64,000 nt of DNA, taken from positions 1,736,001 to 1,800,000 of the forward strand of contig CP103021.1 in assembly GCA_024752435.1 (NCBI GenBank). Direction: 5' to 3'. The translations under genes and the position numbers were made by a program. Origin of the DNA: Allantophomopsis cytisporea (taxonomy: Eukaryota; Ascomycota; Leotiomycetes; Phacidiales; Phacidiaceae). Each line of letters starts with the position of its first letter. The stretch's first letter is position 1. This document shows, one piece after another, positions 1 through 14,340 of this stretch. The notes below the pieces were generated by a model. The model saw nothing but the letters and a program-made list of their open reading frames with translations. It did no database searches and was not told where the DNA came from.

Positions 1-2
1 AA

Positions 3-2941
3 TCTTCGGACAGATCTTCACGTCCGCAGGGTCCTTTAAGCCGAGAGTCAGAAGAGTCTCGTCTTGTTGTCCCTTCTGTAAGAAGAACCTTGAATGCGGT
101 TGCTCGAACTTCCAGAAACACCAGACAACGCCGCCGTAAATCTCCGGAGTTGATCGCATCGACATCGACGACGGGCGCTGCTGGGAATACAGGGAATTCT
201 CAGAAACATCCGAAGGGTATAATAAAATCGATAATTAGCGTATCTCCGAAAGCCAGAGAAAGCAAGCGTCAGGCAACAGTTTTACCTCGGACCGATTTGT
301 TTTTTTCTCAAACTATTGATGAAATTGAAGAGATTTCCAAACGAACACCAGCACAGCAAGTGCTCACAAGTCCCAACCAATACAACCACTGTCAGTATAT
401 TTCATACTCCAAGTACAAGAACAGCTTGAGCTCAACTAGCTATAAAACAAGTTATAAGGATACCCGTGAATATCTGAGCGAAAGCTGGATGGCTCTTTGT
501 GACAATGATGAAATAGGTATGACTTTGCTTCCTGCTGGGTGGTACTTGGTAATTTATTTTCCTCCACTAACTGAACTGACAATCTGACTATAGAAGATGA
601 GAAACGCAATGCTCAGGAGATTTTAGAAGAGATTGAGTTACTGATGCATAGATCCGAAGCTATTCACAAAAGCGAGGCCCCTCCAAATACGGCGACTGAG
701 CTGATCAAAGCTAGAGATCTTTTTCCTGAACTCTACGAAAGAACAGGCTTTAATATGTTGGAAAGCGATCCTGAAGCCTCTTTAAGCGATACTCTAGCAC
801 TGCATTACAACTACTTGTTGGTAGTGACTAATGGTGATATCAGTGGTGCAGCAGCGGCGAGATTCTGCAGTGATGAGGTTTCAGAAATAGTCGGAGAGGC
901 TCTGCCCATGGGTTCCAAAATGCACAAACTTGCAGAATATATGCCTGTAGCTAACTGGATGCGGAAGATTCAAGAGTTCGGGGCAATAGGCAGGGTGACT
1001 ACAAAGTATTGGGACCTCGTGAATGGCGAAGTTGATGGAGTTTCGGAATTCAGTAAAAGCCTTGACTCTGAAGTCTCTCCCACGAGGAAAACATCCAAGT
1101 CAGAAAAGGAAAGCATGATTACTCCATTTGAGAAACCAAAAGTCTACTCGGCCACGGAGAAGCGACCAGGAGTGTTGAAACTAGCTCCAGGGTATGGCGC
1201 ATTTGAGCTCATCATATCTCGAGCGAAGGCTTTTGGCTCTCCTTCTTTCACGGCGGTAAATTATGCAAATCTCGAAAACCGACTACTTACACGTAGTTAC
1301 CGACAAATCAATATTCCCAAAACTCGAGATGATCGAACGTCTGTTGCAATGGAACGTTACGACACCAGCGTTGATATTTCAATGCCTGATGCAGGTCCTA
1401 TCTCTGCAGATCGTAGGCCAGCTACTGATAACTACCTACCCGATCTAATTGGCGCTGGCTCCAATAGATTTGAGGCTCTAGCCCTTACTGAAGAACCCTC
1501 TTCCTGTCAAAATGATAAGACCGACAATGAACAGAGCGCATCACAGGTTTCTTCTGACAGCGTTCCAGCCAAGGGATCTAGAGATGTGTCTAACCAGCAT
1601 CACTCGTCATTCACATCATCAGAAGCTCAGATGCTCCAGACTTTGGAAACAACTCCTCAAGAAGCTACGGAGTCAGAGTCAGAGTCAGAGTCTGTTTCCG
1701 TTTCATCTCAAGAATCCATTTCGTCTCGATCCAGTCTGCCCACCAGAAGATTAGACCTTTGTTCCCCACCTTCAACTAATATTGAGGTACTCCAGGATGA
1801 AACTTCAGTACTGAAGAGTGTTTTACTATTGATAATGGAGGCGTCTGATGGAGATGTATCAGCTGTGGTGAATCGCTTTAGAACGAGTAAAGATTTGGGA
1901 CGTGACATCAAGTCCATGATGAGTAAGGATCGATCAGTTACTAAGAGTCCAGTGCTTAAGTCGTCAAGAATATTACCTGAGTCCGAGCCGTTAAGAGAGT
2001 CGCCTGAACAGTTGAGTTTATCGCCTGAGCCTCAGCAACAGCCAGCTTTGACTAGTTTGACGAACACTGAGCAATCCCCTTCTCTCGGTGAAGATGCTAC
2101 ACTTCACGAGGATGCTTCAGCACCTGAAGGAAGGAGACAATATCAGTACTTATCTCTTGAAGGTATTACTCAAAATCGCAATAATCGTCAAGAGGAGCTT
2201 CCAAATAGGCTGGCGGCGATCGATGCATTTCGCAAGCGACTTGAAGATGAAATGCGAGCAAATGGCACGAGTAATGGAATGCCTTTCCATCAGGCGCATC
2301 AAGAGTCGACAAGATTCCGTAGCCCTAGCCAATCATCAAGTGGACCATCCAATACTGAGCTATCACCACTTTCTGATAAGGAAGACTATTCTGCTCAGGA
2401 GGAAATTGCGACAATTGTACAAAGGATGCAACCTCTTGAATCAGGCTCATCTCCAAGTATTTTCTCGAAAATCCCACCTTTGTATCCACCGTTTAATCAA
2501 AGCTCTGTGTCAAAAGGCAGCTCTTCAGAGAATGAAAGCTACATCCGAGGGACAGAACCATCGATCACGGAGAGGATTGAACAACGCATTTCGGAGTATT
2601 TCAAAGCAAATAATATCCCAGTGATCGTTCCAGCAGAAACCGATAACTCAACGGGGCAAGAGTTCACCCAACATCAAGGCTCTCAGGATGATGAAGATAC
2701 GGCAATGTCGGATGTATCACAAAATGAGGCTGAATCCCAAGATCGCAATGATTCACACCGCCAACATGTCTCTGCTGATATCGCTCTGCCCTCAATCGAA
2801 AATGACAGCATGGGAAATATTCCAGCTCCGTTTCAAAAGAGGTGTAGGCCGATGTTATGCGAGAATTATGATGATGACAATGATGGAAGCCCAAGGAAGC
2901 GGCGACGAATGATGCTACGAAAGGAAAGGAGCAGTGGTTGA
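3..2941 (+). CDS. Ser-rich low-complexity protein, 5'-partial, unknown function
   Basis: The reading frame is open from base 3 with no ATG before the edge of the window, so the gene starts further left. One intron (517-593, GTATGA...CTATAG) joins exon <3-516 to 594-2941; the join keeps frame (phase 1) and removes the stop that ends the first open frame. About 950 residues are visible. The protein is rich in Ser, Glu, Pro and Gln, has an Arg-rich stretch near the visible N-terminus (RNTRQRRRK), a run of Ser-Glu dipeptides (about 1671-1695), several predicted acidic segments and a basic C-terminus (RKRRRMM) that could be a nuclear localisation signal. I see no enzymatic motif and recognise no family. 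Nuclear or scaffold role is only an inference from the composition. Confidence 0.75.
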
Positions 2942-3300
2942 TAAAATAACTGAAAAGTATTTCTGGTAGGTTTTTGACTTTATGATTATTATTGTATTAT
3001 TATAGCGCACCAGAGCTCAATTTAATAGCGAGGAGCTACGGTGGTTCAAGACTGCACGAGTTTGTTGTACTGTGAGGGGATAGTGGCGGATATGAGAGGC
3101 ATCAGTCGAGGATTGGTATAGAAAGATTGATGTATCATAGATTACATACATTCTTATGAATTAGACGGTGAATATCCAAAGGAACTTCAACATTTTACTC
3201 AATCTCCAAAGCTCAAAGACGAATACCACTGACAAATGAAATGATATTACTATTTACAATCTGTTGTCAGATCCCACGATTGACCTTTCCCTTATATCCA

Positions 3301-4897
3301 TTAAACCCCAGTGATCTTTAAGCGGTACGTTTTCTTCTTGTCCAAACTTCTCAACGGCCGACTTGGCTCCTCACATTGTTCCCTTACCGTACCCATCCAC
3401 TTCTCATAGTCCTTGACACGATAAGCGTTCTTCTTCGCCCCTGGCTTCCCACCGTAGAAGCTCGCATGCACAGAAGATCCATCACCGTAGCTCCGCAAAG
3501 TCTCACTGTCGACATGGACTTCGCGAGTGACGAAAACCTCGTGCAGAGAAGTGAAGGAGATTCCGGGTTTATGATGATGATGAGGATTGGAAGAGATGCT
3601 GTGGCGTTCCAAACCAGGTGACAACGGTTCCATCTCGCCATTGTCTTGCGGTTTTGAGAGGAAGTTATCGCCTCCAACTAGGGCTTCGTCATCCTCCCAT
3701 GACTCGAGATTTACCTCGCCGTTCTTGGTCTCATATGGCGCTTTCATGGTTTCAATCATTGTTGTGTTGCCATAGCGGCGTCCACGCCTGCCCCGCACTG
3801 CTCCAACCAGGTTTAGTGTAAGTGCTGACAGCTGTTGGCTCTTTCTCTGGTAGAGCGCCTTTGCGCCGCCATGCTTGTTTATTGACTTGTTGAGCAGAGA
3901 ACGGAGCATAGGCGCATTGCACACCACTGATATTGATAGGGTTTCGAGACATGCCCAGAAGATGTGCGACGGTGCGGTGGGATTGACGAAGGTAAGGACG
4001 AGTCGAGTTATGGTGCTTGCGAGAGAGAGAAATGACAGGGAGAAAAGTGCACAGATTGAAAAGCGTTGTTTCCGAGAGAGGTTTGCGCCAAAGATTATTG
4101 GTACCGGGATACAGAGAAGGAGGATGTCGGTTAAAATATTGAGGCCTGATTGCACCTTTTAAACAATTAGTTTTCTTATCTCAACAAAGTATTGGCGAAA
4201 CTCACTTGAACTTGAAGGTTTTGCTCGCTGCAGCGGCTGCCTGGGTTTGGCTGTATTTGCCACAACTTGGTGACGGGCATGCATTGAAAGATGACAATCA
4301 ACATGCTTGCTAGGTATGAGGCCCCAAGAATAGCACCCATATATGGAATGTATCTACTTTGAGGCAAAGAGCGACTGTGTAAAAACAAAATTAGAGATTG
4401 TTGCTTTCATAATGGAACAGTACATACGTCATGCGTTCGTAGAATACCAGAAGGCCAGCTTTCTGAAGATAGATACTCGTGACATAAGAGAAACAGCCGA
4501 CGAGATACAATTTGGATCCAAGAACATGTTGCTTAACGGCGCTGCTGCTCAGAGAGGCTCGCTCATCTGAAGTCATCAAGTTGTTGCCCAAATTATTCGT
4601 GATAGTCCATGTTGTTGTTTGAGAAATTACTGAAATCTGAGGGAACTTAGCAAGATTTTTGTGACAAGAACGCCTAACTTACCAGAGCCACAATAGCAAG
4701 AAAGTCATCGGCTTGATATTTGCGAATCCACAGGAATCGAAGGGCAAGTCTAATGATGATGACCAGCATACAAAGACCGCTGAATATCTATCACTTGATA
4801 AGTTACATGTCGCCTCATGCACGCCAGCAGTTTGACTTACCCAGGTACCATAGACAAGGTGATCGTTGTATAACGGCGCCATCGAAGAGGAAGACAT
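3301..4897 (-). CDS. Rhodopsin-domain (PTH11-like) seven-helix integral membrane protein
   Basis: Five exons on the minus strand: 4897-4841, 4787-4683, 4636-4428, 4374-4206 and 4155-3301. All introns are 46-53 nt GT-AG and all phases agree, giving 464 residues. The N-terminus carries YNDHLVYGTW, followed by hydrophobic helices; a Cys-x-Pro segment (FQCMPVTKLW) and a later Cys (GSRCSEQN) in the loop, then NILTDILLLCIPVPIIF and SRKQRFSICALFSLSFLS, are the pattern of the fungal rhodopsin-domain family (PF20684) that includes PTH11-type receptors. The last 170 residues are a polar, Ser/His-rich cytoplasmic tail. No CFEM domain is present at the N-terminus. Members are candidate plasma-membrane sensors, but most have no known ligand; role here is inferred from the fold only. 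It converges with the Ser-rich gene to the left. Confidence 0.8.
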
Positions 4898-7800
4898 TGG
4901 ATAAAACTTGACTGTCGCTTTGGTCGGATGATTTCCAGAATCACCGATTCACTGACAATAGCGAATAGCAGACGTCGCGCTTAACGAGTTGAAAAAATGA
5001 TTAATACAAGCGCATGAAGCGGACGGTGGCTGTATATGTATATTGCTCGTCTCCGCTTCCTGGCGATAGCTTACAATCCAAATAGGATTCTGACCGTGAC
5101 CTGTCATGTGGAAGATTTGCAACTTTAACTTGAGAGAAGGAAGGCGCCTTGACCAGCAGGATCAAGAGTGAGGGTTCCTTACCACTTTCGGCGCACCAAA
5201 CGTGAGTGTTAAATGAAGTTGGCATGGCCGTCCCTGAATGAGATCTCAGAATGGCAATTAGCAAAACACGCCAGTCCCTATCATGAAGACGTGCGCCCAC
5301 TATGGATAGATGTCTTCATGCGGAGAAGAAGTCGAAACAAGCTATGGAGCTCCACATTTCATGCACAATCAAGGATGAGCATCCATCGAACTTTAGACTC
5401 TTTCTGACCCGGTTCTGTAGCGAAGTAGAAGTGGGCTTGGTGGATCGGACCCTTATTAGGTCATCTCTCTCAGATCTCTCCTTGAGCAGATCTACCTATA
5501 TTTTCCCTAACATTGTGGCTTGAGATGAAGGCTAGAAGAGCGGCACGCATTGTTTGCAGTGTTCTGTCCTTCTTTGAGCGACGAGTTTCAGAGTGGTCCG
5601 TACTATGATGAAACAGACTTCAATCATATTGAGATGAAAAGGATCCACACCGTCTCTCGCCTAAGGACGTTGAGTCGTCGTCACACTCTTCTGCCGCTCT
5701 TAGCGACAAGTCTAGCAGGCGTGCACGACCTCCAAGTGTCTTAAGTCGGAATAAACATACGGAAAATAGATGAGGAAGCCGCAAAGCCACAAGGGTGTTC
5801 CAAGAAGCGGACGGAGGGTTCCACCAGAAAGTGGTCAATTCTTTGGAGATCTTTTAATTCGCGGTCGTCGTCGCCCGCGATGATGAGATCAAGATAGCCG
5901 TGATTCTAACGCCAGACAAAGCTAGAACAAGGGGATGACAGAAAATATTTTCGGCTGGTGTGCCAGTTTTCGGGTATTGCGAATTAGTTCTTCCGACATC
6001 AAAGTTAGGTGGGTATTCATAAATGTGGTGGATGTCAATGGCAGAACATCATTATGAGTGTACAACGTATGCACTTGCGTATAACACTTGAACTCCTCGC
6101 CGACAGCCTCACTATTATCATGTATGGCTACTTTATACCTCGGCAGTAGTATAGACTAGGTACTCGTTCCTAAGCATCTTAGATGATCGTGAGGTTGTCG
6201 ATATCATTGCTAGGCCAGAGATGGTAATGCCGGCGAATACCGCTGAATAGTGTGGAATGGCGGCGGCACAACTGTCTGGAAATTAATCAGTCATTTATCA
6301 AGCAGCAACTAATCTGTCAACAACAATCAGAATTTCCGGGGAATCTGAGGATGAGGTACTGTGCGCTCTCACTAGAAGACATGATTCTGATAGAGATGGA
6401 GTTGAATGAAGCTGTGCTCACTCTTGAGGGCGCGCATTTGCTCTTAGTTCCTTCACGATGGTCATGGCGGTCACAAAGAACTGACCTTGCCGAATAGACG
6501 CCGCCCGCCGTACTTCAGGACCTCCACCATTTTTAGTTGCCTCTCCGGTGCTTCATCAATAACCTCTTTTCAGACGGCACTGGCCTCATCGAATTTGCAG
6601 GACAAATGTGGGCAGACAGGCGCATGTGATATTCCAAATACATGTAATTAGAATCTAGGTATGGTACGGACTATTTTGATTGAAACTTGTTGTGTTGCAG
6701 TTATCCAAACATATGTTGATTTGGCGATTCAGTAACCCTAGAACACACAGATGTTCTTTCCACCATCGAAGATCCCAAAGGGACGGATGACTCGATCGTA
6801 CTTTGTTACCGACGAGGTGGAACGAACTGGCAATGCAATTGAGCATCGGCTTGATGCACAAATCCCGGCACTTTATGCCCTGCATATATTAGCCGTGCCG
6901 CTGAATCGCACAAGGAAGAAGCGCATCCATTTCAAAAGCAAAAGTAAGTAGGGTCGTGGCTGCGGAATATGCAAGTGTTTACTTAGTTCGTTTCCTTTTT
7001 TTCAAGGATATGTGATCGTTGTTTAAGATACTTTCGAGAATATCTTATGCCTGTGCTCATCTCTCTGACCATCTAAAAGTTATCTTTTTCTTATTCCATG
7101 TATTTTGTTTGTCACTTTGTTTAATCCATGTTCATCTTGGCCTTCCTTAGGGTTATGTTCATCCACCACCTCCCCACCTTCCCTTGTGTGAGAAATTCTC
7201 TTTTCAGGCATTTGGGGTTTCATGAACGAATACCCCATATCTTAACTCTTAGTAAGCAAAATCTAGTATGTGAGAGTTCCACTCGATCTGGTGGAGATCA
7301 CATTCGTCCGAGGCCTAAGCGGCATGTCAATAATCTATTTTCAGCATGGCACAGACATCTTCCAACTGAATTCATGGCATGTTGTGGATTTTAGCATGCA
7401 CACCAATCTATAAGTTGCGAAATATCGCGGTACGAGGGACCCTTGTTCCGTGCGTCCACCCATAAAGTGATGGGTTCTTGAGGTCCAGAGCACGCAAAGC
7501 CTAAGAGAATCTTCAGCAAGATCCACCACGCACAAAGAGCACAGATTTTGAAGCCTTGTTCTCCTCGATGTTGCATATCAAGCGTGGAATTGCGTCCCGC
7601 TCTAATCAGCAATGCCACAAAGTGTCACGGGCGTAATGGGACCCGGCCTGTCATAGTGGATCTCATGAAGTCTTCCAAGCATATTCCTCACCATGGCTTG
7701 AGGGTCGACGGCATGAAGGGGTAAGCCACATTATATACGGTCGATTACGATCGATATGAAGTAATTAGTAGATCTCGATTCATGTGTCTATCATATTTAA

Positions 7801-9764
7801 CCCTTTCAAGAGCAGACTCCTGAACCTTAATTTAGAACATTCATATCTCAATCTGCAATGTCCTAACGCAACTATCACTGTGCTTGCATTTGAAATTATT
7901 GGACTCATTTACTTAGGACTCGCAACTTCCAAATCCGGGCTCATTCCTATCACGTGTGATACCACTCTCATTGTTGACTCGTAGTCTTTCCGCCTTTCAA
8001 GAGGTCCTCCTCCCGGCCCGTCCGTTTACAAAATAAATATCCAGCATCTCTGACATATTCATCTACCTTCTCAGCCTTCAGGACTCGACAGTTCCGTCCA
8101 GAAGCAGACCTACAGCTACTCTGTGGACATAAGGATGGATTGAAAGAGCGGTAGATATCATGAGCTATGTCATCTTGAAATATATTTTGACAACCTGGCG
8201 TGAACTCAGGGATGAGCTTTGACAATTTGGATTGTGGCACATTAGGAAGCGGTACGTAATGTACAATTTGGATGAGAATGTTTGATACTGGTAAGTAGTG
8301 GATATTAGAATGTTGCTATCAGTCATAGTAGCCCTGATGTGATGTGTTATCAAGCCAATCCTTCGAAGCTTTTGTGTATCTAATGCAATAGAGACACATG
8401 TCTAGATTGATACCTTTGTATGTTCGTATGCCATTGCCATTCAACTGGCCTTGGAGTTCAAATCATGACCAATGATAGATTCTTCAATATGGTGATCATA
8501 CAAAACTGCATCTCATGTCTCTATACTCTGGGGTGCTCCGCATAGACCGAACTCAAGTCAATAGATATCTCCCAAGCTCTGCTATACAGTCATTGGGCAT
8601 ATAGCTTGAATGAAATGTACTCATACTGAAATAGAGTTAAAAAAATATAGAAGGGAAAAACGTCCGGCATACTATGGATGGACAGGTGCGATAAATGATT
8701 ATGACAACACGGAACAAATGATCGAGTCACGACATGTATACAACAAACATTTATTACCAGAAATTAGGGGCACTTTTGGAAGAGAAAGAGCTCTATACCT
8801 TTCAAGACCAGCACCTGATCTGTCGACCTGTTTCGGAATCTTTGGCGCTAACTGGTTATGCACGCACCTTGCGGGGCAGGTCAGATCTGACGATCGGGCA
8901 CTAACCAGTTTTTATCACGATACATAAGTCATTCAGGGTCAATGCACAAATGTATTCTCACTCAAACGCACTTTCATAACGTTCCAAATTTATCGCAGCT
9001 TTCACGAATGATGTTAGATGAAGAGCACTTTCTAGGACATCAAATCGAAAGGATCTAGAAAAGGCACTCTAAGACTTCATAATGTTCTGGGAACATGTAT
9101 CTAGCGGTGAGAATAGATAGTCAATATGGAAAACAAAATTCTTTATGACCACCTCGAAAACAAATATCTACATCTGCTCAACTTATAAGAGATCAAAGTT
9201 TTTTCTCTATCATCTTCTATAGTTGTTCAAATTGTGGCATATGAGACTTAATTTGTCAGTCCTATTCCAGAAGCATCTTGCGAGGGGTTCCAGGATAGGC
9301 ATATCAAGAACGATTATGTGGGTTGAGATAAGGCGTGCAGTAGTTAGATTATTAGAACATCCATTACCTCGGTTTTTCGGGTCGTTGGGCTTGGTGGGCG
9401 ACTGTGTATCTTGCGAGGGAGTCTGATGGTTTCTATCAATTGTTGAAAATCTTCAAACCACAATATATAAACTGAAGTTGTGGCATTTGAGAGCAGTTTG
9501 TTTCACATGATTCCATTAGATAACTTCGAACAACGGGTATAATGATGACGCGAGATATTTGGTGAAGTTCACATAAGTGGTGATGGTCATCAAAGTACTA
9601 TGTTCCCAGATACCGTATATAATACCGATTCGATATAAGAATCACACACTGACATGACGATCAACACGGCTGCATTTGAGCATGTTCCAAGATGATTCGG
9701 CACATCCTTAGTGCGACCATGATAGAGCTGAATATACAATTTAGTAACTCATGAAGTCTACAAT
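4898..9764. other. Gene-poor interval
   Basis: I find no gene I can support in this 4.9 kb. Open frames are short, lack splice-joined continuations and show no recognisable motif. An imperfect inverted pair (AACTGGTTA near 8850 and TAACCAGTT near 8903) is the only local structure noted, and it is short enough to be chance. Confidence 0.5.
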
Positions 9765-10671
9765 CTAGAAGTAGAACATCGCCCTGGCCTCCATCTGCAT
9801 TAACCTAGACGATGAATAAGATCCACGAGAAAGGCTCAAGGGAACACCAAATTCGCAAGGCCAATACCCATCATCGAGATCATCTAGATCATCAACTGCT
9901 GCAACAGTGGCAGTTCTCCTATTGGTCTTGACGTTGCGTCTCTTTTTACTCACTGGCTTCTCAACACTCTTCACCGCAAGCGGTTTCGGACCCCCAAACC
10001 CTAATCCAAGAGCGATTGCCATAACAAATCCTACTGTGCGTCTCTTCAAGTTTTGTATCTTTTTTACGATGCCTCCGGAAATTGCTCCGATTTTCTCAAT
10101 CTTCACAATCTGTCCCTCCATGGTGTAGGATGCTGCACGCTGAAGCTCTCTAATGATTGCCGCCTTGAGAGCTGTCGCATTCGGTAATGACGGTACGCTG
10201 CCACTAGCAGGATGATACCAATACACAGTCCTATAGCTGACCAGAATGCTGTCAGCATGAACTTCTGGGACGTCGTCACTGCGCCCATTTGCAGCTTGAC
10301 TCTGCTAGATCGCGAAATTCCTTCTCGGTGGTTAGCAAGGAGGTATTATGGGCCTTAATGTGTCTTACTGGTGAGTGTGCGCAGTCGGTGGAGTTGAGTT
10401 TGAGTAGTAAGATACAGGCTCGAGCACTATGTTTCCAGAACTCGTTGGAGTAGGAGGCTACAAGATAACTGCAAATGATAGTGACCGTGCCGCCGATGAA
10501 GAGTAATAGGATGAAAGTGGTTGACGCGATAGTCTTCGAGGGGCCCAAGACTGGATTGAGCCGGCTGGGAGGCAGTGGAATTGGGGCTGGTTGACGAGAC
10601 GTCGTTGGGCTAGTGTGGCCAGGTCGCGATGTCAGCTTTGTTTTGGCGGGGGGTAGGTGTGGAAATTCCAT
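9765..10671 (-). CDS. Putative membrane protein of unknown function
   Basis: Two exons, 10671-10369 and 10304-9765, separated by a 64-nt intron with GTAAGA donor, a TTGCTAACC branch-like site and a CTAG acceptor; the phase-0 join yields 280 residues. Residues 1-45 are Pro/Ser/Thr-rich. A strong hydrophobic helix follows (TFILLLFIGGTVTIICSYLV), and a weaker one lies in exon 2 (GFVMAIALGLGFGG), after which come a basic patch (KKRRNVKTNRR) and an acidic DDLDDLDD tract. The start ATG lies in an unremarkable context. A second frame in exon 2 (10288-10103) also encodes a convincing hydrophobic helix, so an alternative acceptor cannot be excluded. No family recognised. Confidence 0.55.
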
Positions 10672-13600
10672 AAGGATGAATCAAGGATGTATTGATTCTA
10701 GATGAACATCGTCTGAATAGGTTGGAATATTGAGATTGGAATGTTGGTGAAAGCTGAACACAGAGAATGAGTATTATCAGTCATGACGGTGAGGCAAGTT
10801 CTAAAAGTGAGAAGGTGTTTTATTCCTGCGTATTTTGGGATATGACAAGATACTAAAGCAAGCACGATACGGAATGACGATGGAAGTTGGGCAGCATTCT
10901 GATGGTTCATCTGTACTTTCCTGTTTTTCCGATTTGGTTGGACGCCTGAATCTCACATACTGTCATTAAGTGCTTCTCGAAGGATTAGCTACTTCCAAAG
11001 CCAAACCTAATCGACGTAGGTAATCTAGACATGATAAAGTTAATCGTGAGACCATCATATCAATGCAGATCGAACAATCTCGCGAAAAATGCCAGATAAA
11101 TGATATCAAGGAAAGTCTCCTCAATTTAGAACAAATAGAGCTGAGACTGACAAAGCATATTCGAAGACATAGAGTGATATGAACCTCTTTCGACAGGCCC
11201 GGTAAGTTTGGAAATAAATAAGACATTATTGCGAATGGTCGGTGAGTTCAGCATGTATTGATATGAGAAGCTTCCAAAGCCATAGCATAATTGACGGATA
11301 AAGATGAGACAAAGGCAAGGAGTGAAGGAACACTTCGCAATCAGGCCCATACTTCAGGAATTGTATGAGGTGCGATTGAGACACAGTATGATTGATAAAT
11401 GAATGACTGAGTGATGTGAACAAACTAGCCGTAAGGCGAGACCAAAATCCACCTTGTTCTCTCACAGGGGATTTTTTCGTAGAGTTTAGCAGGATCCAGA
11501 GATCAAGTCAAGAACCTGCTGCGAAGAAACATGCTTCGCGACATACCCCAGCATATATTGCGTTCCTGCGCTGGGGCGCACGTCTGTGGTACCACCTGGA
11601 CTACCGCCTGCATCCTGCGCCCTAGCAGTTACCCAACAGGCCGACACCCAGCATATGAGATTTACTTTTCCAGAACATCTTGCATTAGCCTTCACAAGAT
11701 CGGAGCTGCAGTAGTGAAATTGTTTTGCAAAGAGGCGTACAGGCCTCGACTGCAGGCCGATGCAGCAGATCTGGCTGGTGGGCAGCCCCACGAAACTGTG
11801 TATTATTCAACTTCCTAGTTGAGTAAGTGTCACGAAATTCCAAAGGACTAGCAGTGCAGGAAATACTGAAAAAAGCATGTCACGAAAGAGATAGCCTTGA
11901 TGTGATACTCGACCCTTGATCAGACCTCGTTTGTATGATATTGTCGAAGCAAATGCGCTCTGGCGTGCCTCGATCATAGAGTGTGCTCTCCAAAACACAC
12001 CACAGTCTTTCGCACTAGAGTGAGATATGCAGACAGACGTACCTTACGTATATAGTTGTATTCCATTTGTGCTACCAGGTGAACGCCTCATGGTGTTTTT
12101 GGCTCTGACTCAGAAGTTGCGTCGATGGTATTGGAATGCATGTTTTCAGCTCTCTCACTTATGCGGAAGCGAAGAAACACAATTGTCGGGTGGCTGTTCC
12201 CTACGACTCTCACGGCGCACTTTAAGCATGCACACCAGACTGTGGGGACTGGCATCGTGAATACATCTGATCCCAAGATCGAGTTGCGTTATCCATTCGG
12301 CATACATACCGCATACTCCCGGATCTCGACCCCCCGGCTCCCCGGATCTGACGGGTGATAGCTGATACTGGCCCCCAAGATCCCAGAAACGATGATTACT
12401 GAACATGAGCTGTACACGGAGTTTCAGAGAAGTGTGAACGCCACAAGGCGGAAGAGTAAATCCCGAGAGAGAGCTTTGCGAAAGCAAATCGGAACTTGAC
12501 AGCTCGTGAAGCGGATGGGCAATCATCCTTGAAGTCCCAGAGACTAAAGACTTCAGATGAAATAAAAGTAGCGAGTACCAATGATGTGAATACCGAAAGT
12601 CTATCCGGGTGACACTCCCGCAGAAACACTATTGCTTGATATACAAGTAACGTGATGTATGACATGTTGCAGCGGTGCACTCCATATAGCAAGGCACCCC
12701 TATGACAAGGGAGGGTCTGAGTCTCGCAGATGTTCCAAGATCAGTAAACTTTGCATATTGCATGGGTACAGCCAGGGTATATCCATTGTATCAGGATATG
12801 TCAGCCCTAGGTTCAAATCCCAGGATATGGTTGTCGGGTCGGACCAGTCGCCGGTATACAGCTCGTCCAATATCAGAATGTGTGAATGGGAAACACCCAT
12901 GCACGGGCCGGTCGGATTGAGATCCTAATGGAAAGATGAGGATTGAATGGAACGCATGCTAGCAGGTGTTGACAACATTTCTCTCAAATGATTGCATCCA
13001 CCTCACTCCTTCATACTTGTTCATACTCGTTTCCGTACCATTTGTGCTCCATGTATCCTCATTTATGATGTTCCATGACACCGGTACTGAGACATGTTTG
13101 CATACTGACATACAGACATACGGTATACTACCGGCCAGACATCAAGGTCTTTGGTCATGAGCCCCAAAAACTAGTCATCTATTAGGGATAACACGAGAGG
13201 AACGAAAATAGTCCATTTCAGCTCACTCACCGGTGCCCGAATGACACAGACAACACAATTTCGAACCCGTTGTGCATTGGTATCAATGGTGTCTTTGGAA
13301 GGCGCAACAAGCTTCAATCTTCGAAGATTGCTCAGTTTCGTGGAATTGCTGAAGATGGATCATGACGGAATTTGGGTTTGGTGTTTCCCAGGAATCGAGT
13401 TTCTCTCCCTTGCTTGATTTATCGCTTATTGAAGTGCTATATCAAGAAACAACTATTCTATCACATTTCTGCACGAGCAGGGTTCCAAAGACCCTCACCT
13501 ATTCACAATCATTTCCTCCTCCAATCTGCTCTTGCATCAGCTTGGAAGCCCTCTTCTGTATGTCTCAGCCCATACATGACTGTTATTGTCAGCCCGGTTC

Positions 13601-14332
13601 AGGGTGCTCCAAATCTCAGTGGTACGCGCGTATTTGTAGTATGATAGATTTTGCCGTAGCTGGGGGTCGGTCATGCTTGTCGATTGACCTGCTTCCGGGC
13701 ACAGCCATATCATATTTGTCTTTACCACTGCCCCTCTGGGCGTGCACTGCGCATATCTCTGTACGATTAGGTTCTGCGGCACGCGATCCGGTAGGACAAC
13801 GTCTCTGGACAAGTACAAGTCAATGACATAAGAACGTGTCTGTGCTCAGAAGTTTGGGTACCAAGAAAAAGAAAAAATAGTCATAATTATGGCGCCCTGT
13901 TAGAATCTATGAGAATCGTAATGATACAAGGTCAAGATGTTACGAATTGGAATGTATGGTGGTAGTTGTTTGATTTCAGGTAGCCCAGATAGAGCTTCCA
14001 AAGTGACATCGTCGTCAATATCAGGCTGTGCTATGATCGTCAAAGCCTCAAAGCTCTCGTTAGGCAACTTATTCGGTGCCTTCCGGCAGACCCAGTTGAC
14101 GGCGGGAACTAGTAATAAAGTTCCGGGAAAGTTTGTCCTGTACGAGCAGCTGGGAATATTGTCAGATCCAGCCAAAAGGTTTTCTGGTACGCTAGACCAC
14201 TTCTGATGAGAATCTAGATCTCTCATGACGCTATAGTAATACCATAGATACCCGAGTTCTTATTAGATGAGGAGCAAGAACTAAAGGCATTCAGCTTCAT
14301 CACTCTTGAGCTCAGTAGCTCTGTCGGGAACA
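10672..14332. other. Gene-poor interval
   Basis: No gene is supported here. The longest frames (for example 13362-13826 plus and 14226-13900 minus, 154 and 108 codons) have ATG starts but no motif, no splice partners and no homology I can recognise. They are left unannotated. Confidence 0.45.
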
Positions 14333-14340
14333 TATATAAA
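14333..14340 (+). promoter_or_regulatory. TATA-like box upstream of the velvet gene
   Basis: TATATAAA lies about 305 bases before the velvet-domain ATG, in a stretch followed by CT-rich sequence. Plausible core promoter with a long leader; assignment rests only on sequence and position. Confidence 0.3.

Noticed and set aside
12805..12835. GTTCAAATCCC resembling the T-arm (B box) of a tRNA gene.
   Set aside because: No matching A box or acceptor stem lies at the proper distance upstream, and the T stem has a mismatch.
13900..14226. 108-codon minus-strand frame upstream of the velvet gene, with an ATG and Leu/Pro-rich composition.
   Set aside because: No family resemblance, and an overlapping plus-strand frame is nearly as long, so it is likely chance.
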